From the NCBI GenBank assembly GCA_030428105.1, contig JAUIBE010000025.1:1-37812 (forward strand): a stretch of DNA of 37,812 nucleotides. Direction: 5' to 3'. Shown one piece after another: positions 1 to 10,523 of the stretch; positions within the stretch are counted from its first letter, which is position 1; the number at the start of each line of letters is the position of its first letter. The notes under the pieces were generated by a model. It was not told the origin of the DNA and made no database searches. It saw only the letters and a list, made by a program, of their open reading frames with translations. A program made the translations under genes and the position numbers. Origin of the DNA: Gammaproteobacteria bacterium (GTDB lineage: Bacteria > Pseudomonadota > Gammaproteobacteria > Xanthomonadales > SZUA-36).

Positions 1-5
1 AAGGC

Positions 6-1223
6 CTAAAAATCAGCAGTAAACTGCAGCCACAGCTTGGTCACATCATCCAGCGACTGGCCCGATGAAGCGTTAAAACGCGCGCCCTTGAACAACAGGC
101 CGTAGCGTTCTCCAAACTTGCGCGAAACGGAGGCATCCAGTTCCTGGCCGTAGGAAGCGCCACCAGATTCGGCAGCAAAGTCGTGGTAGATCACGTTCCA
201 GGTCCACGCGCCAAGCGGCCCTTTCAGGCCAAGGAACAGGTCGTTCAATCCAGCCGCAGGCGTGGTCAGGAACTTGTCAGCCCAGCCGTTGAAACCGTGC
301 AGCGTGGCCAACGGCGTTTGGAACGCCGCGCCGCTGCGCGAATCATCGCCCCCCAGCGACTCGAAACCCAGGGTTGGGCTGACATAGGTGAACTCCAGGG
401 TGGCATCCACGCGGTAGTAGTTGGCGCTGTAATCCACCGGCTGGTTGTGGGCATCTTTCTGGTGCGCATACTCCAGGGTGTACTTCAGCGCCCGCTTGCG
501 CCAATTCGTGGCGCCTTCCCAGCGCAAACCCACGGAGCGGCTGGAGACCGCGGGATTATCCTGGTTATCGATATCGTAGAAGTAGCCCACCAGCTTGCCG
601 CGGCCGGTCCACTCGCGTGAAGCATTGACCAGCGAGGTGTTGTGATCTTCCTGGCCAGCCGGCACGTCATCACCGAAAATCTTGTTGACCTGCCAGATGT
701 AGCCCAGTTGAACATCCACCTTGCCCAGGCGGGTGTTGAAATAGCCGGCATCGAAGGTCTGCTCATTCTGGCGCCACCCCACCGCGCCGACAAAACGCTG
801 GTTATCGAGAATGATGCGCTGGCGGCCACCGCGCAGCTTTGTCCCCTTCTGGCTGGTCCAGTCGAGGTAGGCCTGGTTCCAGTCGGGCCCGGTGGGGTCT
901 ACCACCGTGGGCAGGTGGCCGTTCTCCGGGGTGTTGCCGCCGCCGGCGTTGTAGTCGTCCCAGAAAACGTTGGCGACATAATCGAACTCTGCAAAGGCAG
1001 AAAAACCGTTCCAAACGCCGGTGCCAAAATTGATCCGTCCGCGCAGGGTTGAGGCCTCGGCCTCCTCGACGAAACTGTCCTGGTCGACATATTCAAACCG
1101 GTAACGAAAGGACAGGCCGAATTCACCTTCGGTGAACAGCCCGGAAAAGCTTTCGGCCGCCGGCGCTGGTGATGCCGACATCGCCAGCGCAGCCGCCAGG
1201 AAGAAACATGCACCTGGTTTCAT
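6..1223 (-). CDS. Outer-membrane beta-barrel porin, alginate-export-like family
   Basis: 405 residues. The N-terminus MKPGACFFLAAALAMSA... followed by PAPAAES is a typical signal peptide (cleavage near residue 23). The rest is alternating aromatic/polar segments, and the chain ends in Phe (LQFTADF), the usual terminal signal for barrel insertion by the Bam machinery. The pattern YRFEYVDQD...TLRGRINFGTG and LRGGRQRIILDNQRFVG resembles the alginate_exp porin family; the family call is from memory. It starts 39 bases after the nirS stop on the same strand, so it is probably the second gene of a nirS transcript and may serve solute passage during nitrite respiration (inference). A purine-rich AAGGGA lies about 10 bases before the ATG. 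The true substrate cannot be read from sequence. Confidence 0.85.
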   Translation of the reverse strand: MKPGACFFLAAALAMSASPAPAAESFSGLFTEGEFGLSFRYRFEYVDQDSFVEEAEASTLRGRINFGTGVWNGFSAFAEFDYVANVFWDDYNAGGGNTPENGHLPTVVDPTGPDWNQAYLDWTSQKGTKLRGGRQRIILDNQRFVGAVGWRQNEQTFDAGYFNTRLGKVDVQLGYIWQVNKIFGDDVPAGQEDHNTSLVNASREWTGRGKLVGYFYDIDNQDNPAVSSRSVGLRWEGATNWRKRALKYTLEYAHQKDAHNQPVDYSANYYRVDATLEFTYVSPTLGFESLGGDDSRSGAAFQTPLATLHGFNGWADKFLTTPAAGLNDLFLGLKGPLGAWTWNVIYHDFAAESGGASYGQELDASVSRKFGERYGLLFKGARFNASSGQSLDDVTKLWLQFTADF

Positions 1224-1262
1224 GCGGGTTTATCCCTTCGCCGCATGGATTTTCCAGGCGGC

Positions 1263-4059
<2,797 letters not shown>

Positions 4060-4195
4060 AACCACTGGGTCGCGTCGCCCACGTGACCGCATCTCGCGAC
4101 CTCCTCAACGCTTTCCGCGTTTGGCTTGTTCACCTTGCATTCAGGCAGGTTCAGCTAGGGTAAGCCCGTAACAGCCCAAATTGGGCGCCAATTCA

Positions 4196-4217
4196 ACGCA
4201 AGTGATTGATTTTGCGT
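4196..4217. promoter_or_regulatory. Inverted repeat upstream of the 993-residue protein
   Basis: ACGCAA (4196-4201) and TTGCGT (4212-4217) form a 6+6 dyad with a 10-base spacer, 17 bases before the ATG at 4234. A second perfect 13-base palindrome, GCCCAAATTGGGC, sits at 4174-4186. Both could be operators or leader hairpins; neither matches a site I can name. Confidence 0.35.
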
Positions 4218-4233
4218 AGGAGAGGAAGGGCGA

Positions 4234-7215
4234 ATGAACCGCACCATGAAATTCATGATCACCGTTATTTTGCTGCTGGCGGGCGCCATGCCGGCCCATG
4301 CGCAAAGCAGCGAGTGGCCACGCACCGTGCCGCTGGATGCTGGCATGGTCACGATCTACGCGCCGCAGGTTGAAGCGCTTAGTGAAGAAACCCTGTATTA
4401 CCGCGCCGCGCTCGCCTACCGCAGCTCCGCTAGCGCCGAACCAGTCTTCGGCGCCGGCTGGTTCAAATCGCCGGTCGAGATCGACGAGGCCGCCCAGGTG
4501 GTGCACCCCACCCGCCTGGAGCTCACCCAAACACGTTTTCCGGAAGGCACCGCCGACGTGCAGGCTGAACTGGCCTCGGCGCTGGCGCAGCATTCGCGTG
4601 GCTGGAACCTGGACTTCTCGGTGGCCGAACTCGATGCCGCACTGGATGCCGCCGAGGCCGAAACCCTGGCCGCACAGAAAATCAAGACCGCCCCGCCGCG
4701 CATCATTTACCGCGATCACCCCGCCCTGCTGGTCACCATCGACGGCGACCCGGTACTGCGCGAGATCGAGGACAGCCCTTACCAGGCAGTGGTGAACACG
4801 CCCTACCCGCTGATTACCGATGGCACCGATTACTACCTCAACGTGGCCCGTGGCGCCTGGTACCGGGCGCCGTCCGCGAAAGGGCCGTACCTGTACGAAC
4901 CCGGCCCGCCAAAAGCGTTGGTCGAGATGGTGGAAGCCGCCCAGGATGCACACGAATCCGCCGATACTGCCGAAACCGAAAGCTGGGACATCAACGCGGA
5001 GAACGCGCCTGAAATCGTGGTCTCCACCGGCAATGCCGAATTGCTGGTCACCGATGGCCCGGCCGATTTCGTGCCGCTGGTAGGCGACCTGCTGGTGCTG
5101 AAGAACTCGGACGACGACGTGTTCCTGGATCTCCAGAGCCAGCAGTATTACATCGTGCTGGCAGGACGCTGGTACACCGCACCTGCCCTCAATGGCCCCT
5201 GGGCCTTCCAGGCTGCCGACAAGCTGCCCGCCGACTTTGCCAACATTCCGCAGGAGTCCGCCCAGGCCGACTCGCGGGTCTACGTGGCCGGCACCGATGA
5301 GGCTGAAGAAGCCGTGCTGGACGCGCATATTCCACAAACCGCGCGCATCGAGCGGGGCGAGGTGGACATCGAAGTGGATTACGATGGCGCCCCCGAATTC
5401 GCCCATGTCGAGGGCACCGAGGACCTGGCCTACGCGCGCAATACCGGCGCGACCGTTATCCAGTCAGACCGCACTTATTACCTGCTGGAAGATGGCGTGT
5501 GGTACGTCTCTTCTTCCGCCCAGGGCCCGTGGGTGGTTTCCGACCACCGCCCCGGCGACCTGGAATCCATTGCACCGAGTTCGCCGGTGTACAACACCAA
5601 GTACGTGTACGTGTATGACACCACGCCCGAGTACGTTTACGTGGGCTACACCCCGGGCTATGTCAACAGCTATGTCTATGGCCCCACCGTGGTTTACGGA
5701 ACCGGCTGGTACTATCGCCCATGGGTAACGCCGTATTACTACTACCCGCGCCCGGCCACCTGGGGCTTCCATGTTGGCTACAGCGATTGGGGCGGCTGGA
5801 GCTTTGGCCTGAGCTGGTACGGCGGGCCGTTCAGTTTCAGCTACTACACCGGCGGCTACTGGCACTACAACTACCCCTGGTACAACCGCTACTGGGGCTA
5901 CTGGGGCCCGCGTGGTTATGCCTACCGCCCGTACTACTACGGCCGCGGTTACCGACACGGCTACCGGCATGGCTATCGTGACGGCTATTACGACGGCCAT
6001 GACCCCTATTACGCCCACAATCGCCACGACAAGTACCGTGGCGACAACCACCGGGACAACAACCGCTACGACCGCCAGCGCAATCGCAACCTGTACCGCG
6101 ATGACCGCCAGCGCGCGCGGGTGCGCGACAGCCAGGACCGCTGGGCCGATAACCGCGGCGACAACCGTAGCAATAACCGAAATGGCAACCGCGGCCCGCG
6201 TCGCGACATGGACGACGCCCGCCAGGTCGTGGACAACCGCAAGGTGCGCCAGAGCACCACGGGCCCTGTACGCCCCGAGGACTTGCGCAAAAAGGCCGAC
6301 GTGCGCGACGTAAACCGGGCCGCCAGCCGCGACAAGTTTGTCGCCAACAACCAGGGCGAGGTGTACCGCGCGTCGTTCGATAACGCGGGGCCAAATAACG
6401 TGCGTCGCCAGGATCCCGGCAACACACGCTCGGCCGACAGCCGCGCCAACCGCAGCGAACCCGATCGCAGCAACAAGGTCCGCGAAAGCAAGACCCAGCC
6501 CATCTCGCGTTCCGACCTGGGCCAGCGCGCCAATGTGGTGGCGCAGCGCTCCGCGCGCAGTTACCCCGACACGCGCAGCAGTTCGCGCGAAGTGAAACAA
6601 CGCACATCGCGCACCCAGCCAACCCGACAGGAAGCCTCGCCTGCCCTGCAGGTCAAGCCTCGGCAGGCGCAAACGCAGCCCAACCGCCAGGTGAGCGCGC
6701 CGAAATCGCGTGACAGCCGGGTGACGCCAGTCAAGCAGGCGGAAAGCCGGGTAACGCCCACCAAGCAGCGGCAGAGCCGCGTGACCACGCCTACCCAGAG
6801 CGAGCGCCGCTATGCCGCAGCGAAGCAAACCGAGAGCCGAGTGACTCCGTCGCGGCCAACCCAGAGCCGGGCGAGCGCGCCGAGCGTGCGGGAGAATCGC
6901 GCAATGCCTTCCAAGCAACGTGAAAGCCGCGTATCCGTGCCGGCGCAGCGCAGTGTGCAGCGTTCAGCGCCGCGCCAGGTTTCAGCGCCGACGCGCAGCA
7001 CCCAGAGCATGTCACGGAGCGCACCCAGGCAAAGTGCACCACAGCGAAGTGCACCGCAGAGAAGCGCACCGCAGAGAAGCGCACCGCAAAGCCGGGCCAG
7101 CCAGCGGACAGCGCAGAGCAACACCAGGCAGCGCGCTCCTCAGAGCGGACCCAGCCGCAGCCAGGCTCCGAAAAGCAGCCGCAACGCCGCCAGCCAACGA
7201 CGCCGCCAGGACTGA
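4234..7215 (+). CDS. Large exported protein with WY...GPW repeats, Tyr-rich core and basic disordered tail
   Basis: 993 residues; the start is supported by AGGAAGGG upstream. A signal peptide ends near AMPAHA/QSS (residue 24). Three divergent repeats of about 105 residues follow. Each carries a hydrophobic strand pair, then YY(L/I)...G-x-WY-x-(A/S)-x4-GP(W/Y), with key Trp at about 209, 313 and 423. Residues about 450-600 are extremely rich in Tyr, Gly, Trp and Pro, then His/Arg/Asp-rich. The last about 380 residues are low complexity: R/S/Q/P/N with repeated ESRVTP-type units and RSAPQ pentapeptides. I do not recognise a named family; similar repeat proteins have been loosely called carbohydrate-binding. 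It is probably secreted or envelope-attached, and the cationic tail may bind polyanions such as LPS, DNA or acidic polysaccharide (inference). Confidence 0.85.
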   Translation: MNRTMKFMITVILLLAGAMPAHAQSSEWPRTVPLDAGMVTIYAPQVEALSEETLYYRAALAYRSSASAEPVFGAGWFKSPVEIDEAAQVVHPTRLELTQTRFPEGTADVQAELASALAQHSRGWNLDFSVAELDAALDAAEAETLAAQKIKTAPPRIIYRDHPALLVTIDGDPVLREIEDSPYQAVVNTPYPLITDGTDYYLNVARGAWYRAPSAKGPYLYEPGPPKALVEMVEAAQDAHESADTAETESWDINAENAPEIVVSTGNAELLVTDGPADFVPLVGDLLVLKNSDDDVFLDLQSQQYYIVLAGRWYTAPALNGPWAFQAADKLPADFANIPQESAQADSRVYVAGTDEAEEAVLDAHIPQTARIERGEVDIEVDYDGAPEFAHVEGTEDLAYARNTGATVIQSDRTYYLLEDGVWYVSSSAQGPWVVSDHRPGDLESIAPSSPVYNTKYVYVYDTTPEYVYVGYTPGYVNSYVYGPTVVYGTGWYYRPWVTPYYYYPRPATWGFHVGYSDWGGWSFGLSWYGGPFSFSYYTGGYWHYNYPWYNRYWGYWGPRGYAYRPYYYGRGYRHGYRHGYRDGYYDGHDPYYAHNRHDKYRGDNHRDNNRYDRQRNRNLYRDDRQRARVRDSQDRWADNRGDNRSNNRNGNRGPRRDMDDARQVVDNRKVRQSTTGPVRPEDLRKKADVRDVNRAASRDKFVANNQGEVYRASFDNAGPNNVRRQDPGNTRSADSRANRSEPDRSNKVRESKTQPISRSDLGQRANVVAQRSARSYPDTRSSSREVKQRTSRTQPTRQEASPALQVKPRQAQTQPNRQVSAPKSRDSRVTPVKQAESRVTPTKQRQSRVTTPTQSERRYAAAKQTESRVTPSRPTQSRASAPSVRENRAMPSKQRESRVSVPAQRSVQRSAPRQVSAPTRSTQSMSRSAPRQSAPQRSAPQRSAPQRSAPQSRASQRTAQSNTRQRAPQSGPSRSQAPKSSRNAASQRRRQD
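7018..7092 (+). repeat. Five tandem 15-bp units encoding SAPxx repeats
   Basis: Five consecutive 15-base units (7018, 7033, 7048, 7063, 7078) of the form AGYGCACCRCAGMGA lie in the 3' part of the 993-residue gene and encode S-A-P-Q/R-x/R pentapeptides. The last units differ at only a few bases, suggesting recent slippage or duplication. Confidence 0.85.
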
Positions 7216-7228
7216 CCAGCGGACGCCT

Positions 7229-7245
7229 GCCGGGGTCGCCCCGGC
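7229..7245 (+). terminator. Possible weak hairpin terminator
   Basis: GCCGGGG-TCG-CCCCGGC is a perfect 7-bp stem with a 3-base loop, 14 bases after the stop of the 993-residue gene. No T-run follows, so it may only slow transcription or protect the 3' end. Confidence 0.3.
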
Positions 7246-7285
7246 TTGACTCCGCCAGCCGCAGGTCCATTATGTATCGCATCCA

Positions 7286-9520
7286 ATGCGACGCGGCTGG
7301 CCTGTGCACCAACAACAGCAACAACACCCGCCCACCCGTAATCCTGCGCGCATGACCGCTCCGGTCGTGGCGCTGGCCATGGGCCTGGCCCTATTGCTTG
7401 GCGGCTGCGCCACACCGCAGCCTTCTGGCAGAAACCCGGCCGACATCCACGCTGCTTTCTCCGCTTCACCCGCCCACTGGGTGGAAACCGATGCCGTGGT
7501 CACCATCAGCAACCCGGTCATTGCAACCGAGGTCCGCAACGCAATCCTCGAGGCGCCGCTGCCACCGGAACTGGCGTTTTCAGACGTCCAGGTGAGTGCG
7601 CGCAGCGGAGCGCTCGCGCTGCACATCGAGGGCCAGATCGGGGCCGGCGAAGCACCGCCAACAGCGGTTCGGTTCAACGGTTACATCATGCTTTCCTACG
7701 CCAGCTCCGGGCTGCGTTGGCGCCCGGTTATCGAGAGCGTCGAGGGCGAAGGCGCCATCGCCCCGGACGATGCAACAGCCTGGGTGATGCGCGCCAACAA
7801 CGTACTGGCCTCGCAGGTGGTGGCCGGGCAACGCAATCATCTGGGCCTGCGCCTCCAGCCGCCTTCGGCGGTAGCGCTGCGGGCGGGCCTGCCGGGCCTG
7901 GGCCTGGAGCCGCGCACGCAGTCCTTCCCGGTCGATGGCGCCTACACGGTGGCTGCCAGCATGGTTCACACCGATGCCGGGCAGTCCGTGGTTGCGCTGG
8001 ACCTGGAGTTCGTTGACGGTCTTTCTTACTGCGCCAGCGATTTTTCAATTGGGCGCGCGGCGTTTGCCACCGAAATCCGCGACCGTGAACCCAGGAACCT
8101 GGTGGCGCATGTGCCCGCTTCCGTGCGCCCCCTGCACTACTTCACCGAGGTCAGCGAGACCCGCCGGCCGTTTACCCTGGTGCATTACTGGTTTGCCGAC
8201 GGCCGCGCGGTGGACGTCACCGAATTGCCGGTTGAACCCAGCGCGCGCTGGCGCACCTGGTCGAGCCTGCCTGCGGTGGCGGGCACGGCGCGCCATATCG
8301 AGGTATTCGCCGCTGACCGCGACAGTGGCTGCATCCTCAGCGCCGACCATATCGAGGTCGCGCCGGCGACCGGAATCAGCGCCAGTCAATTCAACCTGGC
8401 TACCAGCGGCTTCACCACGACGCTGCCGGGCAAATCCCCGGCAGGCGTGGAATTGTCGCGCGTGACCGTGGCCGACACCCTGAACAAATCGTTGCGCGGC
8501 GCCCGCTTTGCGCTGCAGTTCGAAACGCCGATCGCGATTGAGCAAGCCATGTCCGGCGCCCTGTTGGTGCGCGATGCCGCCAACCTGCAATGCGCGCCAC
8601 CGGACTGCAGCGTGAAAACCGAATGCCCCGTGGATTTCTCACGTTGCACCCGCATGCAGGACAGTCGCGAATGCACCACCTGCCTGTTTCGCAACCCGCT
8701 GAACAACCGCTGTATCAGCGAACAGGTGGATTCTGCCTGCGAAGCGCGCAAGACCACGCTGAACGAGCGCTACAGCCGCGAATGGGAAGCCTGCATGGCT
8801 CGCGAGGAATCCGCCCAGGCCGCCTGCCAGGAGCGCGGCCAGGAAGCCATTGAGGTGTGCGAGACCCGCGCCGCGCAGTTCGTGCAAGCCTGCACCGCCA
8901 ACCAGCAAGTACTGCAGGCCCACAATGGCCCGGTTGCCGTGGTTAGCGGTGAGGGCCGAGCGCAGGGAACGCTGGCGATTGCCTTCTCGGAGCTGCAGGT
9001 ATCTGGCGACATGGCGGCGTTGAAAGGGATGGCCGGCCTGGCGCCCAACCTGGAGGCCGACGGCACGCTGGCGTTCGCGCCCGGCGATGGCCTGGGCAGC
9101 CTCGCTGACTGCATCGGCCAGTGGAGCGCCCCGTTTCAATCCAACTTTGACCGTCCGCAGGCAACCCGCCGACTGGCCGCGCCCCTGGGGTTTGCCGATG
9201 GCACACTCAGCAGCACATGGCCCGGTCTCACTTTGCCGCTGGCAATGAACCGCGGACCGGTGGAGTCGATCCTGTCCGACCAGCCCGCGCACTTCGCCAA
9301 TTGCATGCCCGGCCTGGAAGCGGACGATACCAGTGTCCAGGCAACGGGCAGCGACGACCTGCTCCTGCGCGGCATACTGGCCGTGGATGTAGTGGACGCG
9401 GCCGCGCACATCACATTGCCGGCCGTTTCCTTCACTGCTGGGGGCGCGGCGTACAGCGCGGAGGCGCTGGCGGCAGGGTGGCTCTACCGTTATGCAATGG
9501 AGCCTGCGTCGCGAAACTGA
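7286..9520 (+). CDS. Large Cys-rich predicted lipoprotein
   Basis: 744 residues from the first ATG. An internal ATG at 7352 (722 residues) starts right before the hydrophobic segment APVVALAMGLALLLGGC; neither start has a clear ribosome-binding site. LLGGC is a lipobox, so the mature protein should be acylated at that Cys. A segment around residues 295-360 (HYWFADG...ARWRTWSSL...GCILSADHIEV) loosely resembles DUF2914. A central insert of about 110 residues (around 435-545) holds 12 Cys, including CTTC, and a charged helical stretch (NERYSREWEACMAREES). The C-terminal part has beta-rich character. No enzyme motif was found. It follows the 993-residue gene by 70 bases on the same strand, so joint expression is possible. 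Function unknown. Confidence 0.8.
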   Translation: MRRGWPVHQQQQQHPPTRNPARMTAPVVALAMGLALLLGGCATPQPSGRNPADIHAAFSASPAHWVETDAVVTISNPVIATEVRNAILEAPLPPELAFSDVQVSARSGALALHIEGQIGAGEAPPTAVRFNGYIMLSYASSGLRWRPVIESVEGEGAIAPDDATAWVMRANNVLASQVVAGQRNHLGLRLQPPSAVALRAGLPGLGLEPRTQSFPVDGAYTVAASMVHTDAGQSVVALDLEFVDGLSYCASDFSIGRAAFATEIRDREPRNLVAHVPASVRPLHYFTEVSETRRPFTLVHYWFADGRAVDVTELPVEPSARWRTWSSLPAVAGTARHIEVFAADRDSGCILSADHIEVAPATGISASQFNLATSGFTTTLPGKSPAGVELSRVTVADTLNKSLRGARFALQFETPIAIEQAMSGALLVRDAANLQCAPPDCSVKTECPVDFSRCTRMQDSRECTTCLFRNPLNNRCISEQVDSACEARKTTLNERYSREWEACMAREESAQAACQERGQEAIEVCETRAAQFVQACTANQQVLQAHNGPVAVVSGEGRAQGTLAIAFSELQVSGDMAALKGMAGLAPNLEADGTLAFAPGDGLGSLADCIGQWSAPFQSNFDRPQATRRLAAPLGFADGTLSSTWPGLTLPLAMNRGPVESILSDQPAHFANCMPGLEADDTSVQATGSDDLLLRGILAVDVVDAAAHITLPAVSFTAGGAAYSAEALAAGWLYRYAMEPASRN

Positions 9521-9532
9521 CCGGCGCGCAAT

Positions 9533-9568
9533 AAAAAAGCCACCCCGCGATTCCTTCGCGGAGTGGCT
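9533..9568 (-). terminator. Intrinsic terminator (minus strand)
   Basis: Minus-strand stem GCCAC(T)CCGCGA / TCGCGG(G)GTGGC with loop AGGAA is followed directly by six T residues. It is oriented to end minus-strand transcripts; the plus-strand gene ending at 9520 gets no T-run from it. It is the first strong terminator I found below the minus-strand block. Confidence 0.85.
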
Positions 9569-9790
9569 GAAACGTCTCAGTGGGTCTTCCCTGGTTACAA
9601 TGCAATCCGGCGTGTCGTCTTCCTTGCGGGGTTTGACAACCACCCCGGCGCCTGGTCCCTCAGGAGCCCACCTATTACCCCTGAAGCTTCGTCACTTCCG
9701 TGACTTCGGGGGCCTGGCGCTTCAGCCGCTGTAGCGGTTGAGGTCGGGGCGCCGGATGCACGATTGCAGTATCCGCAATACACCTAAAGC
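9533..9790 (-). ncRNA. Candidate CsrA/RsmA-sequestering small RNA or structured 3' UTR
   Basis: There is no convincing gene between the terminator at 9533 and the response-regulator stop at 9843. Read on the minus strand, the stretch holds at least seven GGA motifs. Four sit in apical hairpin loops: ATTGC-GGATACT-GCAAT (9763-9779), GTCAC-GGAA-GTGAC (9691-9704), CCTG-AGGGAC-CAGG (9651-9664) and the terminator loop AGGAA. GGA in loops is the hallmark of CsrB/RsmY/RsmZ RNAs. A weak promoter-like pair (TTGCGG, 16 bases, CATAAA) lies near 9800-9830, so the 5' end is uncertain. It could also be processed from the kinase/regulator mRNA. The homology class is inferred from pattern only. Confidence 0.5.
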
Positions 9791-9842
9791 CATCCTGAAA
9801 GTTTTATGAACGTAATCTAAATATCCGCAACGGCTGCTGCGG

Positions 9843-10523
9843 TTATTCCAGCGGGTTCATGCGGTAGCCCATGCCACGCACCGTTTCTATTCGCGAAGGT
9901 CCGGACTCGGGGTCGATCTTCTTGCGCAGCCGGCCGATGTACACATCCACGATGTTGGTCAGCGGATCCATTTGCAGGCCCCACACGTTGCTGAGAATGC
10001 GTTCGCGGCTAAACAGGGTGTCTGGTTTGCTCATCAGCAACTCGAGAATGGCGAGTTCCTTGGCGGTCATGTGCACCGGCACGCTGTCAAGCAGCACGCG
10101 CAGGTTGGCGCGGTCGAACTCGATGGGACCCACGCGAAGACTGTGGCTGTCTTCACGAATGTCCGTCGCGCGGCGGGCCAGCACCTCGATACGCGCCAGC
10201 AGCTCTTCAAAAGCGAACGGCTTGGTCATGTACTCATCGGCGCCCATCTTCAGCCCGCGCACGATATTCTCGGTGCCATCCATCGCGGTGAGCATCAGCA
10301 CCGGGGTGGTCTTGCCGCTCACCCGCAACTCCTGGCAGACATCCAGGCCGTGCATCGAAGGCAGCATCAGGTCGAGCAGGATGATGTCGAAATCGCCCTC
10401 GGTCGCCAGCGCCAGGCCTTCCTTTCCATCCGCGGAAAGCACGCAGTAATGGCCTTCTGCTCGCAGGCCGCGATTGAGAAAATCGGCCACCCGGGCCTCG
10501 TCTTCAATGATCAGGATTCTCAA
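9843..10523 (-). CDS. OmpR/PhoB-family response regulator
   Basis: 226 residues. The receiver domain (1-115) has the acidic pocket (IIEDEA), phospho-acceptor Asp51 (DIILLDLMLP), conserved Thr79 (LTA) and Lys101 (MTKPF). A winged-helix DNA-binding domain follows (about 128-223) with the typical LSRERILS-like segment (FSRERILSNVWG), VDVYIGRLRKKID and C-terminal ETVRGMGYRM. The ATG overlaps the stop of the upstream kinase gene by 4 bases (ATGA), so the pair is translationally coupled and should form a cognate two-component system. The target genes and the signal are not evident. The non-coding stretch just downstream carries GGA-loop hairpins. Confidence 0.95.
   Translation of the reverse strand: MRILIIEDEARVADFLNRGLRAEGHYCVLSADGKEGLALATEGDFDIILLDLMLPSMHGLDVCQELRVSGKTTPVLMLTAMDGTENIVRGLKMGADEYMTKPFAFEELLARIEVLARRATDIREDSHSLRVGPIEFDRANLRVLLDSVPVHMTAKELAILELLMSKPDTLFSRERILSNVWGLQMDPLTNIVDVYIGRLRKKIDPESGPSRIETVRGMGYRMNPLE

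Noticed and set aside
5464-6918. 484-residue minus-strand open frame
   Set aside because: Antisense to the Tyr/Arg-rich exported protein; its Ala/Val-rich composition is what GC-rich codons give on the opposite strand, and no family motif appears.
7229-7245. Hairpin as a full intrinsic terminator
   Set aside because: Strong stem but no T-run; kept only as a low-confidence feature.
8639-9643. 334-residue minus-strand open frame overlapping the terminator at 9533
   Set aside because: It runs through the terminator hairpin and antisense to the lipoprotein gene; no domain or signal sequence.
9595-9783. 62-residue minus-strand frame in the GGA-rich stretch
   Set aside because: No ribosome-binding site or motif; the same bases form several hairpins, which fits a non-coding RNA better.
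9533-9842. 6S RNA, tmRNA or a common riboswitch in the intergenic region
   Set aside because: No match by eye to the conserved cores of these RNAs; the repeated GGA loops point to a CsrA/RsmA-type RNA instead.
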